Source of the DNA: an uncultured Clostridia bacterium
GTDB taxonomy: Bacteria > Bacillota > Clostridia > Christensenellales > UBA1242
DNA length: 64,000 nt
Reading direction: 5' to 3'
Assembly (NCBI GenBank): GCA_934754445.1
Contig: CAKVHZ010000004.1
Span: forward strand, 1-64,000
How positions within the stretch are numbered: position 1 is the stretch's first letter; each line of letters opens with the position of its first letter. Below, piece after piece: positions 52,312 through 61,392 of this stretch. A model generated the notes under the pieces. The model was not told the origin of the DNA, did not search any database, and worked only from the letters and a program-made list of their open reading frames with translations. Made by a program: the position numbers and the translations under genes.

Positions 52312-55254
52312 ATGAAAAAATTTATAGTATTTGTCTTAATTTTAGTTGTTACAGTAAGTTTAGGTGTTACTACTTTTTATTTTTTAAGAGATAACGAAGA
52401 ACTTGTTGTTAATACTAATGGTTATGTTTATTTAAACAAAGGTGATACATTAGAAATTGATGCCGAATTAAAACATGCAAAAGTTGGCAACGAACTAGTG
52501 ATTACTGCTTTAACTGAAGGGGTTTTGGAATGGAACCCAGCATTAAATAGTTTTACTGCTGAAGAAGGCGGTGCAACTGTTGTTGAAATTAGAACAAAAA
52601 ACAACAATAAAATTAACCCTGTTTATATTGAAGTAAGTGTTGGTAATGGTATGAAAGAAGCCCCTTACTATATAGATAGTGAAGAAGATTTGTTAAGTAT
52701 TGGTAGTGAAGCAGATGGCAACATTTTCACTGGTAGTGACAACTACATTTTAATGCAAGACATCACTATTACAAACTCTATAACTCCAATTTTAAATAAT
52801 GGAGAATTTACAGGTAGTTTAAATGGTAATGGTTATTCTATTAATAATTTAAAAATAGAAACTAGCGAAGGTGTTGAAAACGCAGGTTTATTTGCTAAAA
52901 TTGCTTCTACTGGTGTTATTACAAATTTAGCATTAAAAAATGTTTCTATTAATGGTCAATTTAAAACTGCTGGTGGTTTTGCTGGAATTAACGAAGGAAC
53001 AATTACTAGAAGTGAAGTTGTTAGCGGTAGTGTAACTTCAACATTACAAGATGCTAGCACTGGTGCTATTTGTGGTATTAACAAATATTCAGTAGCAAAC
53101 TATGGTAGAATTGATAGATGTTATAGTAATATTTCTGTTAGCGGAACAACTTATGTTGGTGGTTTAACTGGAACAAACAATGGTGGCATTGTAATTAATA
53201 GTTATGTTAAATTAGATGCTGACAACAAAATTACTTCTATTTTGGCTGGAAGCAATGTTGGTGGTTTAATTGGTTTAAATACAAATAATGGTGATATTGC
53301 AAGCACTGTTAAAAACTGTTATGCTTTAGGCGATGTTGTTTTAGCAGAAGGCGTTAATGCTGAAGAATGCAAAGTTGCTGCTTTAATTGGTTTTAATAAA
53401 GAAATTTCTCAATATAAATCAAATTATATTATGGGCTTATATACTAACTCAAGTTTACAAGGAGCAAATCATCAATATAGTTTACCAGGAACTCCTAGCG
53501 AAACTGAAAAATTAAACTTTAGAGGAATTAACACAAGTTTCCCTATGGATGCAGAACATAAAATAGATATTAATAATTTAAAATCATTTATGTCTAAAAA
53601 TGTTAGCGAAGATGCTACAAATGTAGTATATTGGGATTTCAAAAATGTATGGTTACTAAGTAGCGAAAACGATGGATATCCTTATTTAAACAAAAACGGA
53701 GCAAATGTTCCAGATGATATTAGTGTTGCTTACGACCCTAAAATAATTAGTAATGAAACAGAATTTATTAATTTCATGAATGCAGTTAATAATCCAGATG
53801 GAAATCCACAATCTTATTATACTTTAACTGCCGACTTAGATTTATCTAATTCAACAGCATTTATGCCTATAGGAACTTCAACAAGACCTTTTAATGGCAC
53901 TTTTGACGGAAATGGTCATACAATAAAAAATGTAAAATTATCAACTTCTAGCATTAATGCTATAACTGGTAGTAAATATGTTGGTTTATTTGGAAGAATT
54001 ACAAGTGTTTCTTCAGTTAAAAATTTAACAGTAGAAAACATTATAATTGAAGACGGCGCAGTATATGCTGGTAGTATAGTTGCTTATAATGAAGGAACTA
54101 TTGATAATTGTAAAGTTACTCAAGTTTCTTTAAATAAAGAAGTTATTAACATTAAAGCAAGTTTCGCAGTAGGCGGAATTGCTGGGGCTAGTTTTGGTCA
54201 TATAAATAATTGTAAAGTTATTAATCAAACAATTGTTTCAACATCTAACCAAGGCAATAGCAGCACTTGTGGTGGAATTGTTGGAAGTAACGGCTTAGAA
54301 GCAAACTCAAATAATGCTACAGTAGAAAATTGTGGTGTTGTAACTTGCTATATTTATGATAGTAAAAATCTAACAGAATATCCAAAAAATTATAATTTCC
54401 AATTATTAAAAGAATTTGGCTTTAAATATAATTATGTTGGCGGTATTGCTGGTTCTAATGCTTATTTAATTACAAGTAACTATGTTTATAAAACAGACAT
54501 AATGATGAATCAATATAACGTTAACGGAACTGGTGCAGGTATTGTTGCTTATAGTAAAAGTTTAGACTTAATTAATCAAAGTTTAGCAGAAGTAAGTTAC
54601 AATAAAGTTTTAGGTGGAACAATTACTGGTCACTATAGTTGTGGTTTAATATCTAACTTATATGGTATTAGTGAATTCAACCATGTAGAAATGGATAACA
54701 TTCATGGCTTAATTAGTATCGGTTTAGTTGGTAAATTATCATTGTCAGGCGGTGTAACGGGAGCTAGACTTAACAACTGTTTCTCAAAATCTTATTTAAC
54801 ATTAACTGATAAAAAACAAGGTGGAACCGCTGGTATGGTTGGTGATGCCGAATATAAAAACGAAAAAACAGAAGCAGGTTATACTAAATTCGGTCAAATA
54901 TTCTCTGCTTGTAGTTTTGATACAGGTTTAAAATATGCTTATTATGATGCTTTAGTATCATACAGAAACGAAACAAATTTCTTATGGAACAATAGAACTT
55001 ATGGTATTGGTAACAACTTAATTTGGGAAGAAACCACTGGTGCTAAATACGATAACACTATTTTCTATTTTGATACAAAACAAACAAATTTAAAATGGTT
55101 TAGTCACGAAGAATGCACTTTAATGACGAACGGAGAAGTTGTAAGACAAGCATTTACAAGTTTTGGATTTAATACTTCTATGTGGACTTTTGAAGAAGGT
55201 GTAAATTCTTATCCTACAATTGCTGGTTTACCAGAAATAATAGAAGCAGAATAA
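52312..55254 (+). CDS. Secreted GLUG-repeat beta-helix protein (980 aa)
   Basis: 980 residues. Signal peptide (about 1-24), an N-terminal Ig-like/BIG-type part (about 32-110), then long stretches of GLUG-type repeats, 'GLFAKI..GVITNLALKNVSI' followed by 'AGGFAGINEGTI..', recurring through two blocks (about 140-480 and 490-920). Such repeats form right-handed beta-helices in bacterial adhesins. Codon choice and the perfect promoter point to high expression. There is no sortase motif or C-terminal anchor. A small membrane protein gene follows with its own equally strong promoter. Confidence 0.85.
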   Translation: MKKFIVFVLILVVTVSLGVTTFYFLRDNEELVVNTNGYVYLNKGDTLEIDAELKHAKVGNELVITALTEGVLEWNPALNSFTAEEGGATVVEIRTKNNNKINPVYIEVSVGNGMKEAPYYIDSEEDLLSIGSEADGNIFTGSDNYILMQDITITNSITPILNNGEFTGSLNGNGYSINNLKIETSEGVENAGLFAKIASTGVITNLALKNVSINGQFKTAGGFAGINEGTITRSEVVSGSVTSTLQDASTGAICGINKYSVANYGRIDRCYSNISVSGTTYVGGLTGTNNGGIVINSYVKLDADNKITSILAGSNVGGLIGLNTNNGDIASTVKNCYALGDVVLAEGVNAEECKVAALIGFNKEISQYKSNYIMGLYTNSSLQGANHQYSLPGTPSETEKLNFRGINTSFPMDAEHKIDINNLKSFMSKNVSEDATNVVYWDFKNVWLLSSENDGYPYLNKNGANVPDDISVAYDPKIISNETEFINFMNAVNNPDGNPQSYYTLTADLDLSNSTAFMPIGTSTRPFNGTFDGNGHTIKNVKLSTSSINAITGSKYVGLFGRITSVSSVKNLTVENIIIEDGAVYAGSIVAYNEGTIDNCKVTQVSLNKEVINIKASFAVGGIAGASFGHINNCKVINQTIVSTSNQGNSSTCGGIVGSNGLEANSNNATVENCGVVTCYIYDSKNLTEYPKNYNFQLLKEFGFKYNYVGGIAGSNAYLITSNYVYKTDIMMNQYNVNGTGAGIVAYSKSLDLINQSLAEVSYNKVLGGTITGHYSCGLISNLYGISEFNHVEMDNIHGLISIGLVGKLSLSGGVTGARLNNCFSKSYLTLTDKKQGGTAGMVGDAEYKNEKTEAGYTKFGQIFSACSFDTGLKYAYYDALVSYRNETNFLWNNRTYGIGNNLIWEETTGAKYDNTIFYFDTKQTNLKWFSHEECTLMTNGEVVRQAFTSFGFNTSMWTFEEGVNSYPTIAGLPEIIEAE

Positions 55255-55277
55255 CAAACTAATTTTAAAATTAGGTA

Positions 55278-55306
55278 TTGACAAATAAATAATTTAGTAG
55301 TATTAT
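55278..55306 (+). promoter_or_regulatory. Strong promoter
   Basis: TTGACA (55278-55283), 17-nt spacer, TATTAT (55301-55306); AAGGAG before the ATG. Confidence 0.88.
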
Positions 55307-55355
55307 ATAAACAAACAAAAAAAAAGATTAAATTAAAATTTAAGAAGGAGTTTTT

Positions 55356-55946
55356 ATGGTTTTTAAAGTATTAGATTTGATTCTTAAAACTATTTTAACA
55401 AAAAGTTATATATTAGTTGCTGTCGGATTACTTGCTGGTATAACTGCTTTTATAGTAACTCATAAATCTACAAAATTATATCAAAAAGCTCTTTCAAAAA
55501 GAGTTCAAAAAGTAAAAGATTTAAAGAATTCTTACGAAAACAGTTTAACTGAAAACGAAAAGAATACTTTATCAAAACAATATAATAAAGCATTAAAAAA
55601 ACTAGATAATAAAATTAAATCTATTTTAAGATATAACGGAAAAAGAGTTTATATTCCATCTAGTTTATTAAATGATTATTCTAATTTGGCATTAAGTGGA
55701 AACGAACCTTTTACATTTAAAGATAGATTGTATGCTATTATAAATGATGATAAAAGAAAGATTAAAACAGAAATTATTGAAACTTCTAAAGGTAAAAAAG
55801 TTGCAAAACAAGAAGATATAAGTGTAGATTATACAACTTTTAATGATGAAGAAATCAAAAAATTTACTAACTTTGATGAAAAAAGTGCTGACCAAGAACA
55901 ACTAATTTACAATTCTAAATACGAAGAAGATGTAAATGAAAAATAA
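55356..55946 (+). CDS. Single-pass membrane protein with coiled-coil tail (196 aa)
   Basis: 196 residues. One N-terminal transmembrane helix (about 17-37) is followed by a long Lys-rich coiled coil (about 40-90) and a charged C-terminal part (about 120-196) ending in acidic residues. The topology with a short N-terminus and large C-terminus could be cytoplasmic or external; positive charges right after the helix favour a cytoplasmic tail. It follows the GLUG protein and is preceded by its own strong promoter. Function unknown. Confidence 0.7.
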   Translation: MVFKVLDLILKTILTKSYILVAVGLLAGITAFIVTHKSTKLYQKALSKRVQKVKDLKNSYENSLTENEKNTLSKQYNKALKKLDNKIKSILRYNGKRVYIPSSLLNDYSNLALSGNEPFTFKDRLYAIINDDKRKIKTEIIETSKGKKVAKQEDISVDYTTFNDEEIKKFTNFDEKSADQEQLIYNSKYEEDVNEK

Positions 55947-55972
55947 AAAAATCTCCAAATGGAGATTTTTTT
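55945..55972. terminator. Bidirectional terminator
   Basis: Perfect 12-bp stem (55945-55956 / 55961-55972), loop AAAT, between convergent genes. Confidence 0.9.
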
Positions 55973-57534
55973 TATAACCTTCTAAACTTTTTAATTCCGT
56001 AAGTAAATAATATTGTTAGAATTAATATTAATAATAATACATAAACACCTAAACCGAATAAGCCTATGTAAACAATGTTTAGTGGTTTTAATAAAAAGTA
56101 AATTCCAACCAAAATAGCGGTTACCACTAAACCTAACAACATTGTAAGTAGTGTAGATATGCTTTGTTTAACGACTTTCGTTTCATCTTCAAAATTAAAG
56201 TTAGGGAAGATTAAATTTAACAATACACCACCATAAGCAAGTATTGTATTACATAAACTAGGTAGTAATAAAATTATTAGTGTTTGAAATAAACTTAATT
56301 TTAAAAATATTGTTAAAAATAGACTACTTAAAATTATAAAAGGTTCAAAAATTAAAACTTGTAGCAAACCTTTATTAAATAGTAGTGTTTTTTCGTTAAT
56401 GGGACTCGATTTTAAAATCCAAAAGTTTTTACCTTCTAGTGATAAACTACTACAACTAATTATTGTTGTGCTAGATAAAGCGCAGAAAATAACGGCAATT
56501 AAGCAACAAAGTAAGTCTTTAGATAAAGTCGTTCCTAAATAGCCATATATTTTATCTAAACCCATACCCGAAAAGATTATTCCTAAAACTAAAACAAATA
56601 TTGGACCAATTATAGTATTAACAATCCATGCTGGAGTTGTTAAATAAGTTGATAATTCTTTTTTTAGTAAACTTTTTGCTACTGAATTTGTGTTTTTATA
56701 TACTAATTTTTTGCTACTAGAATTAAATTTACTAAAAGTTTTCCCAAAATTAATAGAATATAAAATTAAGCCTAAAACAAAGGGAAGAATTGTAACACAC
56801 AAACTACCAATAATACTAAGTGGTTTTTGATATAACACAAAATTCAAAAACATATTGCTAAAAAATCTATCACTAAAATAAGCATTAAGGTTTGCAGGGT
56901 TTACAGTTCCGTAAAAGAAAGTTTTAATTAAAAGTAAAGATAATACTATAATAAAAATAAATACAGAAAATAAACTTTTTATAAAACTAGAATACTTAAA
57001 TCTATTAAATAGTCTTGTAACTAAAAAATCTAAAATATAACTTATTCCAACACTAAGCAGTGGAAGTAAAAATATACTAAGTATTCCTAGAAGTGTTAGG
57101 GAAAGATTAAATTTTGTAAAAATTTGATATAACACAATATAAGGAAGAACTAAAGTAATAGAGAAGAATAAGTCGAAAAAATATTTATTTATAGTTTTAC
57201 TGATAATAATATCTCGTTTTTTTATAGGAAGCGATAAAAGTAAGTCACTATCACTAGTTTTTGTATTACCACTTACTCGCATAACTCCAATAATAACCAT
57301 AACAGATAACGCAGTTAAATAGGCATGGAATAGACATAAATTGTTTAAACCCAAACTGCCTAAACCTTTAAACATACTATAAGCTTGATAACTATAAAGA
57401 GCAAAAATTCCTAATCCACCAAGCACAAGCAAAATAAAAGCAATTAAAGTCGGCTTTCTTTCTTTTTTTTTTCCTTGAAGCCTACCAAGCAATAAATTTA
57501 AATTGTTTTTTAATAAAATTTTTAAATTAGTCAT
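55972..57534 (-). CDS. ABC exporter permease
   Basis: 520 residues, about 12 predicted transmembrane helices in two halves, typical of the large ABC-2-like permeases paired with AbrB and ATPase genes in Firmicutes. A soluble loop of about 40 residues (about 265-305; SKFNSSSKKLVYKN) lies between the halves. It overlaps the ATPase gene by 8 bp, so the subunits are made together. Substrate unknown; peptide or drug export is a common guess for this class. Ends in a terminator shared with the convergent gene. Confidence 0.85.
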   Translation of the reverse strand: MTNLKILLKNNLNLLLGRLQGKKKERKPTLIAFILLVLGGLGIFALYSYQAYSMFKGLGSLGLNNLCLFHAYLTALSVMVIIGVMRVSGNTKTSDSDLLLSLPIKKRDIIISKTINKYFFDLFFSITLVLPYIVLYQIFTKFNLSLTLLGILSIFLLPLLSVGISYILDFLVTRLFNRFKYSSFIKSLFSVFIFIIVLSLLLIKTFFYGTVNPANLNAYFSDRFFSNMFLNFVLYQKPLSIIGSLCVTILPFVLGLILYSINFGKTFSKFNSSSKKLVYKNTNSVAKSLLKKELSTYLTTPAWIVNTIIGPIFVLVLGIIFSGMGLDKIYGYLGTTLSKDLLCCLIAVIFCALSSTTIISCSSLSLEGKNFWILKSSPINEKTLLFNKGLLQVLIFEPFIILSSLFLTIFLKLSLFQTLIILLLPSLCNTILAYGGVLLNLIFPNFNFEDETKVVKQSISTLLTMLLGLVVTAILVGIYFLLKPLNIVYIGLFGLGVYVLLLILILTILFTYGIKKFRRL

Positions 57535-58237
57535 TTTCCAACTCCAAAAAAACTTCTTCTAAACTTTCATCTTTTTTAATTTCTTGCATTGTCCCTTGTT
57601 TAATTATTGTTCCATTCTTAATAATCGCAACTTTATTACATATTTTTTCCGCTACTTCTAAAACATGGGTAGAAAAGAAAATCGCACCGCCGTTACTAAC
57701 AAATTCTTTCATTATATTTTTAATTATAAAACTTGCTTTAGGGTCTAGACCAACAAAAGGTTCGTCCATAACAATCAACTTAGGGGAGTGAATAAATGCT
57801 GAAATTAGCACCAATTTTTGCTTCATTCCGTGTGAATAATTACTAATTGGCGAGTTTAAATTGTTTTCTAGTTCAAGAAGTTTTGAATATTTTTCTATTA
57901 AAGTTTTTCTTAAATCTTTTTCAACTTTAAAAAAGTCTGCAATCAAGTTTAAATATTGAATTCCTGTAAGAGCAGGATAAATGTCGGGGTTATCAGGTAT
58001 ATAAGCAAGCATTTTTTTACATTCTATAGGCTTATCTTTTATGCTTATCCCATTAATTTTTATGTCGCCACTTGTAAAATTGTTTATTCCAACTATGCTT
58101 TTTATAGTTGTAGTTTTACCTGCTCCGTTATGGCCAATAAAAGCAAAAATATCACCGCTTTCTACTTTTAAATTTATATCTTTTGCTCCAACTCTTCCAT
58201 TTGGGTAAATTTTACTAAAATTTATAATTTCTAACAT
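57527..58237 (-). CDS. ABC transporter ATP-binding protein
   Basis: 236 residues. Walker A GHNGAGKTT (about 36-44), Q-loop region, signature SHGMKQK (in place of LSGGQ), Walker B LIVMDEPFVGLDP and the switch His in FFSTHVLE. It energises the permease encoded by the next gene (8-bp overlap). A TAGGAG site precedes the ATG. It lies 8 bp downstream of the AbrB-like gene, so all three are one operon. Confidence 0.95.
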   Translation of the reverse strand: MLEIINFSKIYPNGRVGAKDINLKVESGDIFAFIGHNGAGKTTTIKSIVGINNFTSGDIKINGISIKDKPIECKKMLAYIPDNPDIYPALTGIQYLNLIADFFKVEKDLRKTLIEKYSKLLELENNLNSPISNYSHGMKQKLVLISAFIHSPKLIVMDEPFVGLDPKASFIIKNIMKEFVSNGGAIFFSTHVLEVAEKICNKVAIIKNGTIIKQGTMQEIKKDESLEEVFLELEND

Positions 58238-58245
58238 ATTAACTC

Positions 58246-58455
58246 CTATTTATTATTTTTGTTTACAATCATATTAAATACTGCATCAAATTCATTTGGT
58301 TTTACTATAGCTAAACCTTTATTTATATCGCCAAGTAACAAAATAGTGTCGCCGGGGTTAAATCCAAAAACTTTTCGTGCTTCATTCGGTATTACAATTT
58401 GACCTTTTGTGCCCATTTTAACTGTGTAGGCAAACTTATCTCCATCTTTTATCAT
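58246..58455 (-). CDS. AbrB/SpoVT-type transcriptional regulator
   Basis: 69 residues. AbrB-like swapped-hairpin domain: MGTKGQIVIPNEARKVFGF, then GDTILLLGD. It is the first gene of the ABC exporter operon and very likely controls it. AAGGAGA precedes the ATG. The promoter region contains four GTATxAT-like half-sites with about 10-bp spacing (58468-58502), two of them in opposite orientation, overlapping the -10, as expected for autoregulation by a multimeric AbrB. Confidence 0.92.
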   Translation of the reverse strand: MIKDGDKFAYTVKMGTKGQIVIPNEARKVFGFNPGDTILLLGDINKGLAIVKPNEFDAVFNMIVNKNNK

Positions 58456-58467
58456 AATCTCTCCTTA

Positions 58468-58515
58468 GTATGATTTGTTATACTTATCATACTTTATTAT
58501 ACTCGGCTTTGTCAA
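58468..58515 (-). promoter_or_regulatory. abrB-ABC operon promoter with phased half-sites
   Basis: Minus strand: TTGACA (58510-58515), 18-nt spacer, TATGAT (58486-58491). Half-sites on the plus strand: GTATGAT 58468-58474, TTATAC 58478-58483, ATCATAC 58486-58492, ATTATAC 58496-58502. Confidence 0.7.
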
Positions 58516-58529
58516 ATAAAATTAATAAA

Positions 58530-58552
58530 AAAAGTTGCTTTTCGCAACTTTT
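58530..58552 (-). terminator. Terminator overlapping a stop codon
   Basis: AAAAGTTGC/GCAACTTTT stem (58530-58538 / 58544-58552), T-run on the minus strand. Confidence 0.85.
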
Positions 58553-59414
58553 ATAAGGTTTTTATATTGTTATTTCTTAAACTTATTATATCTAAATTAT
58601 ATTCTTCTAATAATTTATCAAAATCTTTCATTAATTTTGCTGGCTTATTAAAGTGAGCAGTGTAGTTTTCTGGATAGGCATGAGCATAATTAGTAAAAAA
58701 ATTCATACGCCTTTTATATGCTTCATTTATAATTACTTGCATAATGTCGTCTTCTGTATATTCTAAGGCATAAATAACTTTCTTTTGAATTTCAGTTAGG
58801 TCTTTAAGTTCTCTTGCAGTTATGTAATCTAAATAACTTACTTTATATTTACCAGTTTTTAGTTTGTTTAATTCACTTTTAACATCTTCGCCTTTAATGT
58901 TGTAGTAATGACTTAAAATTGAGTGATATATTAAAGCGATTTGCTGACTTAATTCTTCTTTAGTTTCATGATATAAATATTGTTTTATTCTGCTTCTTAA
59001 TTCTTTTGTAATTTCAGTATACTCTAGTCTACACAAACATCGTTGAACGGGATAAAAGTTTTTTACACAAATTTTTAAATAATTTGCAAGATTATCTAAA
59101 TTTGTTTTTGTAACTTTATTTTTAACATTTTTACTGATTTCTTTTAAAGTAAACATTAAGCCAACTTTATCTAAATAAATATCTAATATTTCGCCATTTT
59201 TATTTTTTTGTAATTGAATTGCGGCGCCTGATGGATAAGAAATATTTATTAATTTTTGTTTAACTATTAATGCACAATTTTTTGCTAAATCAAAACTACA
59301 AAATTTATTTGATTTCACAAAATCTTTTAACTCAAAAAATTCTTTTTTAGTAATTGGGTCTTTATAGCAATAAATATTAACAATATTTGCTATTTCTTGT
59401 TCTGTTAGTTTCAT
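58551..59414 (-). CDS. Uncharacterised protein (287 aa)
   Basis: 287-residue soluble, predominantly helical protein. No signal peptide, membrane segment or recognised catalytic motif; a CLCRLEY segment (about residues 128-134) is the only cysteine cluster. AGGAG precedes the ATG. It has its own promoter, whose -35 contains the stop codon of the upstream LtaS-like gene, and a terminator that overlaps its stop. Function unknown. Confidence 0.75.
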   Translation of the reverse strand: MKLTEQEIANIVNIYCYKDPITKKEFFELKDFVKSNKFCSFDLAKNCALIVKQKLINISYPSGAAIQLQKNKNGEILDIYLDKVGLMFTLKEISKNVKNKVTKTNLDNLANYLKICVKNFYPVQRCLCRLEYTEITKELRSRIKQYLYHETKEELSQQIALIYHSILSHYYNIKGEDVKSELNKLKTGKYKVSYLDYITARELKDLTEIQKKVIYALEYTEDDIMQVIINEAYKRRMNFFTNYAHAYPENYTAHFNKPAKLMKDFDKLLEEYNLDIISLRNNNIKTL

Positions 59415-59429
59415 AATTTCTCCTAATTA

Positions 59430-59458
59430 ATTGTTGCACATAAATAATATTTTGTCAA
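59430..59458 (-). promoter_or_regulatory. Promoter sharing bases with a stop codon
   Basis: Minus strand: TTGACA (59453-59458; the upstream gene's TGA is 59455-59457), 17-nt spacer, TGc-AACAAT (59430-59435). Confidence 0.75.
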
Positions 59459-61392
59459 GACCTATTATAAAGTTTGTTTAGATAAATCTTGTCTATCTTT
59501 TCCTGTTTTTCATAAAACTTTAATGCGTTTAATTGAAAAGCATATATTTCTTCTTTACTTAAATTTTGTAGACTATTAGCATCTAGAATATCGCTAGAAT
59601 ATATTTTATCGTTAAATATTCCAGATAGATTAGAAACAAAAACCGAATTTTTTATATCTTCACTAAAAATGTTATTTCCTTGTGCAAAATTTTTGTTATA
59701 TTCTAAGCCAAATAAATTACAAATGGTAGGATAAATATCGTAAGTAGAGCAGAATGTATTGTTACTACCACTGCCTAAAGTTTTATCGTAGATTATAAAA
59801 GGTATGTTATATAAACTTGTGTCTAGAATGTTGTAGTTTTTACTTCCGTATCTAACCATTAAATTTGTTTCATCATAATAACAATTGTGGTCGGCAAACA
59901 AAACGATTGCTGTGTTATCCATTAAATTATTATCGTTTAAATATTTTATTAAATTGGCAATCATTTTGTCGGTATCCATGCTTGCACATTTATATTTCTT
60001 TAAAAAGTTATAATATGTTTTGTCGGTAGGGAATTTATAACCTTGACTTGTTAAGTAATTTATTATTTCAGGTAAATGTTCTTCGTAGTAGCCGTAATAT
60101 TCTTCATATCTTTCGTTGTATTTTGAGTAGGGACCATGTGTTCCAAAGGTAGTATAAAAGCTAAAAAATCGTTTGTCTTTTGGAGCAAACTGCTCTAGGC
60201 AAGTATTCAAAAAATCTTGTTCTAAATAAGCATTACCAAAATCTGTGTCGTTTCCAAGTTTAGAATCTTGAATGCCGTATAAACTATCAAAACCAAATTT
60301 TTTGTTGACTACATTTCTAGAATAAAAGTTAATATCATAAGAATGAAAATAATTTGCTGTATAACCATTGTCTTTAAATAAATAAGCCAGTGAATTTTTT
60401 GGAGCAAAATCTTCACTTCTTGCTAAATTTTGAAAATCAGTTTTTTTAGGGAAGTTACCAAGCAGACTGATATCTTCGCTCATATTTGTTTTGTTGTATG
60501 CTCTAAAGTTAGTAAAAGTATACCCATTATTGTATGCTAAATCATAAAGTGTAGGAGTGCAAATAGGGTCTATTGCAAACCAATCAAAACTTTCAAGCAT
60601 TAAAACTATTAAGTTTTTATCTTTAAGTAAACTAGAATTGTTACTTTCAATTACTCCATCATTTAAAAATGTCTGTAATTCTTGTCTTTCTTCTTTTGTT
60701 AAAGTTGTGTCTTTAATAAATACATCTTCTAAACTTTTTATATAAAACCCAAAAGTCCCAAATTTTTTATATGCTTTTTGTTTAAATTGAAAGTTTTTAT
60801 ATAAATATGCATCACTTTCTAAAACATAGAAGGCATTTGTTGTTTCGGTATCGGCAAGAATAGAATATGAAATTAAATTGCTTGTTAGTCCACAACTAAT
60901 AAAAGCTAAAAATATTGCAAAAACCAAACAAAATGAATAGCGTCTTTTAGATTGAGTTTGTGCTTTTAAGTTTAGTTTGTTGGTTTTAGTTAAAGAGAAT
61001 AATAGCATTATAAATATAGTAAGGATTAAAGCATTTACGATTAAGGCCTTATAATTTATAAATGATGGTTTGAAAACCTTTGTGGCTTCTCCAGCAATTT
61101 TCAATAAATCCAAACTAAAAACATCACTAAAAACTGCATAATAACTTGCATTTACAATATTTAATATAAACTGAACGGAAAGTAACACTATAATATAAGC
61201 AATTTTACTTTTTCTACCTTTCATTAAAAATATAATTGCGGAATTTATTAAAATGTAAGCTAAATCGAACAAAAAATAACTAGGTAAAAATCCAAAATTT
61301 AAAGACCAAAAAGCAACAATCTCTAAACTTATTGTAGATAAAGCAAATATTAATACATATTTTAGTTTATTTAATATTTCTTTCTTTTCCAT
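59455..61392 (-). CDS. LtaS-like lipoteichoic acid synthase / sulfatase-family membrane enzyme
   Basis: 645 residues. Five N-terminal transmembrane helices (within about 1-195), then an extracellular alkaline-phosphatase-like domain: VLMLESFDWFAID (first metal Glu/Asp), RAYNKTNMSEDISLLG (nucleophile Thr region), TTFGTHGPYS and FADHNCYYDET (metal-binding DH). LtaS enzymes polymerise glycerol phosphate from phosphatidylglycerol and release diacylglycerol. It is directly coupled (TAATG overlap) to a DAG-kinase-like gene that could recycle that product. Confidence 0.88.
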   Translation of the reverse strand: MEKKEILNKLKYVLIFALSTISLEIVAFWSLNFGFLPSYFLFDLAYILINSAIIFLMKGRKSKIAYIIVLLSVQFILNIVNASYYAVFSDVFSLDLLKIAGEATKVFKPSFINYKALIVNALILTIFIMLLFSLTKTNKLNLKAQTQSKRRYSFCLVFAIFLAFISCGLTSNLISYSILADTETTNAFYVLESDAYLYKNFQFKQKAYKKFGTFGFYIKSLEDVFIKDTTLTKEERQELQTFLNDGVIESNNSSLLKDKNLIVLMLESFDWFAIDPICTPTLYDLAYNNGYTFTNFRAYNKTNMSEDISLLGNFPKKTDFQNLARSEDFAPKNSLAYLFKDNGYTANYFHSYDINFYSRNVVNKKFGFDSLYGIQDSKLGNDTDFGNAYLEQDFLNTCLEQFAPKDKRFFSFYTTFGTHGPYSKYNERYEEYYGYYEEHLPEIINYLTSQGYKFPTDKTYYNFLKKYKCASMDTDKMIANLIKYLNDNNLMDNTAIVLFADHNCYYDETNLMVRYGSKNYNILDTSLYNIPFIIYDKTLGSGSNNTFCSTYDIYPTICNLFGLEYNKNFAQGNNIFSEDIKNSVFVSNLSGIFNDKIYSSDILDANSLQNLSKEEIYAFQLNALKFYEKQEKIDKIYLNKLYNRS

